IMG/VR virus record: IMGVR_UViG_3300031963_000946
Coordinates: 1 to 23,353 of that record
DNA length: 23,353 nucleotides
DNA from: a virus
Strand: one strand, 5' to 3'
In this document: positions 20,528 to 23,353 of the stretch, piece after piece
Position numbering within the stretch: the stretch's first letter is position 1
Layout of the letters: each line of letters starts with the position of its first letter
The notes under the pieces: generated by a model
What the model was told of the DNA's origin: nothing
The model's database searches: none
Seen by the model: the letters and a program-made list of their open reading frames with translations, nothing else
Made by a program: the position numbers and the translations under genes

Positions 20528-21064
20528 ATGGCTACAATTAGACCTTTTAGAGATTATGATGAGCATGAGGTTATCAACCTTTTTGCTTTTGACGGTGACT
20601 TGGGAAATAAAGGCACTTTCGTTACCGCTGTCGGTAATGGTTTTGACCTTTCCAAAGAAGCCGCTTTTGGAAATGACAGTTTTATTGATGGAACTGTCTC
20701 CGCTAGATTTAACGTCGCAAGTAAAGTTACTGCTGCTCCTTCTGGAACTGTTCCAGCTAAGGTCCTCGGAATGATGCTTAAGGATGTTAGATCGGTTGAT
20801 GAAAATGGATACCCATTAAAGTTTGAACCACGTAAAGCTGCTGAGCGCGATGTTATCATTAACGGTGAAGCTGTCCCCGTTGTTAAACGCGGTTTATTCC
20901 TTTACAGCGGCGTTGTTGGTACTCCCGCTTTCGGAAGTGGTCTTGCTATTTCTGATGCTGGAAACGGTGAGCTTAAAGTTACAAATGATCCAACCTTAAT
21001 GGTTGCTAAAGCGCTTGGTCCGAAGGACGCAAATAACTTTGTCTTGATCGACATTAAGCTTTAA
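20528..21064 (+). CDS. Putative capsid decoration protein
   Basis: A 178-residue beta-rich, Gly-rich protein starting MATIRPFRDYDEHEVINLFA. There are no membrane or signal segments. Its place between scaffold/protease and major capsid protein is the usual place of head decoration or stabilisation proteins, and parts (GTFVTAVGNGF, PAKVLGMMLKDVR, KRGLFLYSG) read like that class. Codon use is shifted (CGT and CGC for Arg, GTC, CTT), as in the capsid gene, which suggests high expression. Translation starts after an A-rich repeated leader instead of a Shine-Dalgarno. Confidence 0.65.
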   Translation: MATIRPFRDYDEHEVINLFAFDGDLGNKGTFVTAVGNGFDLSKEAAFGNDSFIDGTVSARFNVASKVTAAPSGTVPAKVLGMMLKDVRSVDENGYPLKFEPRKAAERDVIINGEAVPVVKRGLFLYSGVVGTPAFGSGLAISDAGNGELKVTNDPTLMVAKALGPKDANNFVLIDIKL

Positions 21065-21076
21065 TACAACGCTAAA

Positions 21077-21102
21077 TAGAAAATAAAATTTAGAAAATAA
21101 AA
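21077..21102 (+). repeat. 12-bp direct repeat in the A-rich capsid gene leader
   Basis: TAGAAAATAAAA occurs at 21077-21088 and 21091-21102, directly before the ATG at 21107. Like the 20488-20527 leader it is nearly free of C and G, has no Shine-Dalgarno and should be unstructured. Confidence 0.65.
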
Positions 21103-21106
21103 AAAT

Positions 21107-22228
21107 ATGAAAATTAAATTTGAAAAAACACCAGAGCAAGTTGAACTTGTGAAAGCCATGGGTTCAAGTAATAAGGTTCAGGCTCTTGAGGCTCAGGACG
21201 CTTTTGCTGCCTTTATTGCTCCAGTTATTCAGGAAGTTCTTTTGCAAGCAGGTACCGCTGCCGCTATTTATGAAGACATGAGTTATGATGAAGATGATTC
21301 TCCATCTATTCCTGTTGATCTTTACTATGGCGAGCCAGAGGGTACATTTTCTGTTTGGCAGCAAACAGTTGCCGGAGGTCTCCCAACTCAGCAAATTGGC
21401 AGCTTTCAAGAGATCAAAGTTTCTACCTATCCTCTTGATTCCGCCATTAGCTTTGATAAGCGCTATGTGCGCAAATGCCGCTTAGACGTTGTTGCTAGAG
21501 GTCTTGAAAGACTTTCTAATGACGTTCTTATTAAGCAAGAAAGAAATGCTTGGTACGTTGTTCTTAAGATGCTTGCTGATGCCGAGACAAAAACCGGCAC
21601 AGGTGGAGCTACTTCTAAGCACGTTTTTAGAGCCGGAACAGCTGGCACATTCCTGCTTGACGATGTTAATAAAGCAATGACCCTCTTAAAAAGATTAAAC
21701 GCTTCTTATAATTTTTCTTCTCCTATCGGGAACGAAGGAAGAGGCTTAACTGATCTTTATGTTTCTCCTGAAATCATGGAGCAGGTCAGAGGCTTTGCAT
21801 ATAATCCAGTTAATACTAAGCAGGCTGCATTAGGAACTACCTCTATTCCTCTCACGGATTCTCAGCGCGAGCGCATTTATAGCGCTGCTGGAATGAGTGA
21901 AATCTTCGGGGTGACTCTTCATGAGCTTCTTGAGCTTGGGGTTGGTCGCAAGTACAACGTCCTTTTCAATGAGATCGCTACAGGTAAATCATATGGAAGC
22001 GGCGCAGGTACAGCTTTCGGAGCTAATGACCAAATCCTTGTCGGTCTTGATCGTTCGCGTAGATCGTTTATCCGCACCTTGGCTGTTAATGCTGAGACCG
22101 GTGGAAGCTTCAATCTCCGCCCAGATGACCAATTCTTGGCTCGTTCTGGAAAAGTTGGTTTCTATGGCGGTCTTGAAGAAGGTCGCGTCGGACTTGATGC
22201 TAGAGCAGTTGCCGGCATCATCGTTTAA
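21107..22228 (+). CDS. Major capsid protein (HK97-fold candidate)
   Basis: A 373-residue protein of the length and position expected for the major capsid protein: after protease/scaffold and decoration gene, before a strong terminator. The central part (about 95-160) has an F-D-K-R-Y-V-x-x-x-R-L-D-V-V-A-R-G segment and a long helix with ERNAWYVVLKML, like the spine helix of HK97-fold proteins. Later parts (LTDLYVSPEIMEQVRG near 210-225, IFGVTLHELLELGVG near 267-281) fit the A-domain. Codon choice differs from the rest of the window: Arg is often CGC or CGT where other genes use AGA, and third-position C is common. That is expected for the most abundant virion protein. Confidence 0.85.
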   Translation: MKIKFEKTPEQVELVKAMGSSNKVQALEAQDAFAAFIAPVIQEVLLQAGTAAAIYEDMSYDEDDSPSIPVDLYYGEPEGTFSVWQQTVAGGLPTQQIGSFQEIKVSTYPLDSAISFDKRYVRKCRLDVVARGLERLSNDVLIKQERNAWYVVLKMLADAETKTGTGGATSKHVFRAGTAGTFLLDDVNKAMTLLKRLNASYNFSSPIGNEGRGLTDLYVSPEIMEQVRGFAYNPVNTKQAALGTTSIPLTDSQRERIYSAAGMSEIFGVTLHELLELGVGRKYNVLFNEIATGKSYGSGAGTAFGANDQILVGLDRSRRSFIRTLAVNAETGGSFNLRPDDQFLARSGKVGFYGGLEEGRVGLDARAVAGIIV

Positions 22229-22255
22229 TAAAAGACTAAAAATAAAATCAAAGAC

Positions 22256-22286
22256 AAGCCCCGTTTATCGGGGCTTTTCTTTTTTA
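22256..22286 (+). terminator. Strong Rho-independent terminator after capsid gene
   Basis: Perfect 8-bp stem AAGCCCCG (22256-22263) and CGGGGCTT (22269-22276) with a 5-base loop, followed by TTCTTTTTT. It is the most GC-rich hairpin in the window and ends the head-gene transcript 28 bases after the capsid stop codon. Confidence 0.93.
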
Positions 22287-22328
22287 TTTAACAAATTTTC
22301 TTTTAGATAGATTTTATTGATATTAAAT

Positions 22329-22333
22329 GTGTA
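22329..22333 (+). promoter_or_regulatory. GTGTA element after the capsid terminator (candidate promoter)
   Basis: Reads ATATTAAAT-GTGTA-AACTATTAAG, 52 bases before the ATG at 22386. A new promoter is expected here because the terminator at 22256 ends the upstream transcript. Confidence 0.4.
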
Positions 22334-22385
22334 AACTATTAAGTTCGTTTGTATTTTATAAATTATTTTAATAATGTAAAAGTCT

Positions 22386-22829
22386 ATGATTCCAGCTATT
22401 TATGATTTACCAGATGCTTATAGGGGAGATGATTATGGTCCGATCTTATTAAAAATAAAAGACGCTAATGGAAATTATATTCCATTTATTGGGTCTCAAA
22501 TAAATTTGCATGTAAAAAATAAAAAAAATTGTGCTGTAGTTTTAAGTTGGTCTACATTAGATGGCACCATAGATAGACCAGATGATTTTTCAATCGTATT
22601 AAAACAAAAAATTGGATGCAGAATGGGAATGCCTCCAGGAAAATATAGTTACGATTTGCAAATTTTAGATTCTAAAAAAACAGCAAGTTATTTAAGGGGA
22701 ACGCTATCAGTAACGGGAGATGTAACTGATATAGTATTTTGTGACTGTGAATATAATGGGGGTTCTGCTGAGCAATTAAGTGATTCATTTTGCTCAATTG
22801 AATCAGCTATTTCTTTATCTCGAATGTAA
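22386..22829 (+). CDS. Small virion-type protein, baseplate/BppU-like pattern
   Basis: A 147-residue protein. The first 110 residues follow a pattern common in phage tail or baseplate accessory proteins: I-x-D-L-P-D near the start, Y-R-G-D-D-Y-G-P-I-L-L-K-I-K-D, a later IDRPDDFSIVLKQ, then PGKYSYDLQILDS and SYLRGTLSVTGDVTD, suggesting one immunoglobulin-like beta sandwich. The C-terminal 30 residues are Ser- and Cys-rich and acidic. It precedes the right-edge Thr-Pro repeat gene, and the two may form one tail/fibre transcription unit, although a further GTGTA element separates them. The specific family is not certain. Confidence 0.6.
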   Translation: MIPAIYDLPDAYRGDDYGPILLKIKDANGNYIPFIGSQINLHVKNKKNCAVVLSWSTLDGTIDRPDDFSIVLKQKIGCRMGMPPGKYSYDLQILDSKKTASYLRGTLSVTGDVTDIVFCDCEYNGGSAEQLSDSFCSIESAISLSRM

Positions 22830-22837
22830 AAACTCTT

Positions 22838-22842
22838 GTGTA
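22838..22842 (+). promoter_or_regulatory. GTGTA element upstream of right Thr-Pro gene (candidate promoter)
   Basis: Reads AACTCTT-GTGTA-TATATTGAAATAA, 17 bases before the ATG at 22860, in a 30-base gap. The left-edge paralogue has the same pentamer at a similar distance (24 bases). Confidence 0.36.
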
Positions 22843-22859
22843 TATATTGAAATAATATA

Positions 22860-23353
22860 ATGGATATCTTATTAACACTAAATTCCGGTATGGGTGAGGG
22901 ACTCGGTCCAACTTTTTCTGTCACTCCAGATGTTGGGCTAGCAAATCCAGGAATTGCTTCTAAGGAAGAGCTTTTGAATGGTAAAGTTTTTACTGTAAGT
23001 AACTGCGCTACTCATGTAACGATTACTTCACTTGGAAAGTGTGGAAATTCTATCACGTTTTTTATAGGAGCGCTTTTGACTCCTACTCCGACTTTAACTG
23101 CAACTCCTACGCCAACACCGACGGCTACCGAAACTCCTACGCCAACACCGACGGCTACCGAAACTCCTACGCCAACACCGACGGCTACCGAAACTCCTAC
23201 GCCAACACCGACGGCTACCGAAACTCCTACGCCAACTCCGACGGCTACGCCAACTCCGACGGCTACGCCAACTCCGACGGCTACGCCAACTCCGACGGCT
23301 ACGCCAACTCCGACGGCTACGCCAACTCCGACGGCTACGCCAACTCCGACGGC
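22860..23353 (+). CDS. Thr-Pro repeat virion-type protein, partial (runs off right edge)
   Basis: ATG at 22860 opens a frame of 164 codons that reaches the window edge. Residues 1 to about 75 form a small domain ([20 protein letters not shown], then [20 protein letters not shown] and a C-x-N-S-I-T segment). From about residue 76 it is a Thr-Pro-rich repeat, first 10 residues per unit (with one Glu), then six. The N-terminal domain is a diverged copy of the left-edge gene: the same M-x-I-x-L-T start, the same spacing to [ST]-K-[EQ]-E-L-L-x-G and the same switch into Thr-Pro repeats. A fibre or surface role is likely; the long Thr-Pro arm would be rod-like and a possible O-glycosylation target. 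Confidence 0.72.
   Translation, partial: MDILLTLNSGMGEGLGPTFSVTPDVGLANPGIASKEELLNGKVFTVSNCATHVTITSLGKCGNSITFFIGALLTPTPTLTATPTPTPTATETPTPTPTATETPTPTPTATETPTPTPTATETPTPTPTATPTPTATPTPTATPTPTATPTPTATPTPTATPTPT
23103..23353 (+). repeat. 30-bp then 18-bp tandem repeats encoding Thr-Pro-rich units
   Basis: Four perfect 30-bp units (23103-23222; residues [10 protein letters not shown]) are followed, after a hybrid unit, by six perfect 18-bp units from 23244 (GCTACGCCAACTCCGACG; A-T-P-T-P-T) up to the last base. All unit lengths are multiples of three. The array is cut by the window edge. Confidence 0.95.

Noticed and set aside
1-23353. Complete circular or terminally redundant genome
   Set aside because: The first and last bases are both Thr-Pro repeats but in opposite orientation and with different units, so they do not form a direct terminal overlap. 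Tail tube, sheath, tape measure and replication genes are also missing.

Overview
The window is a stretch of an AT-rich, virulent-looking tailed phage genome (Caudoviricetes), most likely a metagenomic contig. The evidence is the head-packaging set (ERCC4-type nuclease, large terminase, portal, prohead protease with scaffold, decoration-type protein, HK97-type capsid protein), tail fibres, a lysis cassette, a phage sigma factor and a PhoH ATPase. No integrase, repressor, tRNA, CRISPR array or transposase was seen. A protein built like a unimolecular spanin (lipobox at the N terminus, membrane segment at the C terminus) implies a host with two membranes. Many starts lack a Shine-Dalgarno sequence and sit behind A-rich leaders, which would suit Bacteroidota, but some genes have a clear AAGGA, so the host phylum stays open.

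Layout: 1-363 (minus) is the start of a gene that runs off the left edge in a Thr-Pro repeat. 467-4135 (plus) is an operon of a PhoH-like ATPase and four sugar-related genes (GT-A glycosyltransferase, FkbM-type methyltransferase, GT11 fucosyltransferase-like enzyme, second glycosyltransferase). The last four are chained by ATGA stop/start overlaps and end at a hairpin terminator. 4152-4799 (minus) is a lone HExxH metallopeptidase-like gene. 4884-10206 (plus) holds a zinc-ribbon protein, a sigma factor with a Cys-rich insertion, a protein with two HTH-like repeats (possible small terminase), a C2H2-plus-ERCC4 nuclease and the large terminase. 10274-16130 holds the portal and two related fibre proteins with a small protein between them; one fibre has an S74 chaperone, the other a 54-bp repeat array. 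16268-18734 is the lysis block (u-spanin candidate, 41-residue membrane protein, membrane-anchored GAF-like protein, holin candidate, lysozyme-like endolysin). 18811-22228 is the head block, closed by a strong terminator. 22386-22829 is a small structural protein. 22860 to the end is a second Thr-Pro repeat gene, a paralogue of the left-edge gene.

Inferred workings: the phage sigma factor may drive late genes from a recurrent GTGTA element found in eight intergenic gaps, always oriented towards the next gene. The glycan operon lies next to one of the two Thr-Pro-rich (mucin-like) proteins, which raises the untested idea that the phage decorates its own virion proteins with sugars; modification of host surface glycan is the simpler alternative. 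Both ends break inside tandem repeats, so the window edges are probably assembly breaks rather than genome ends.
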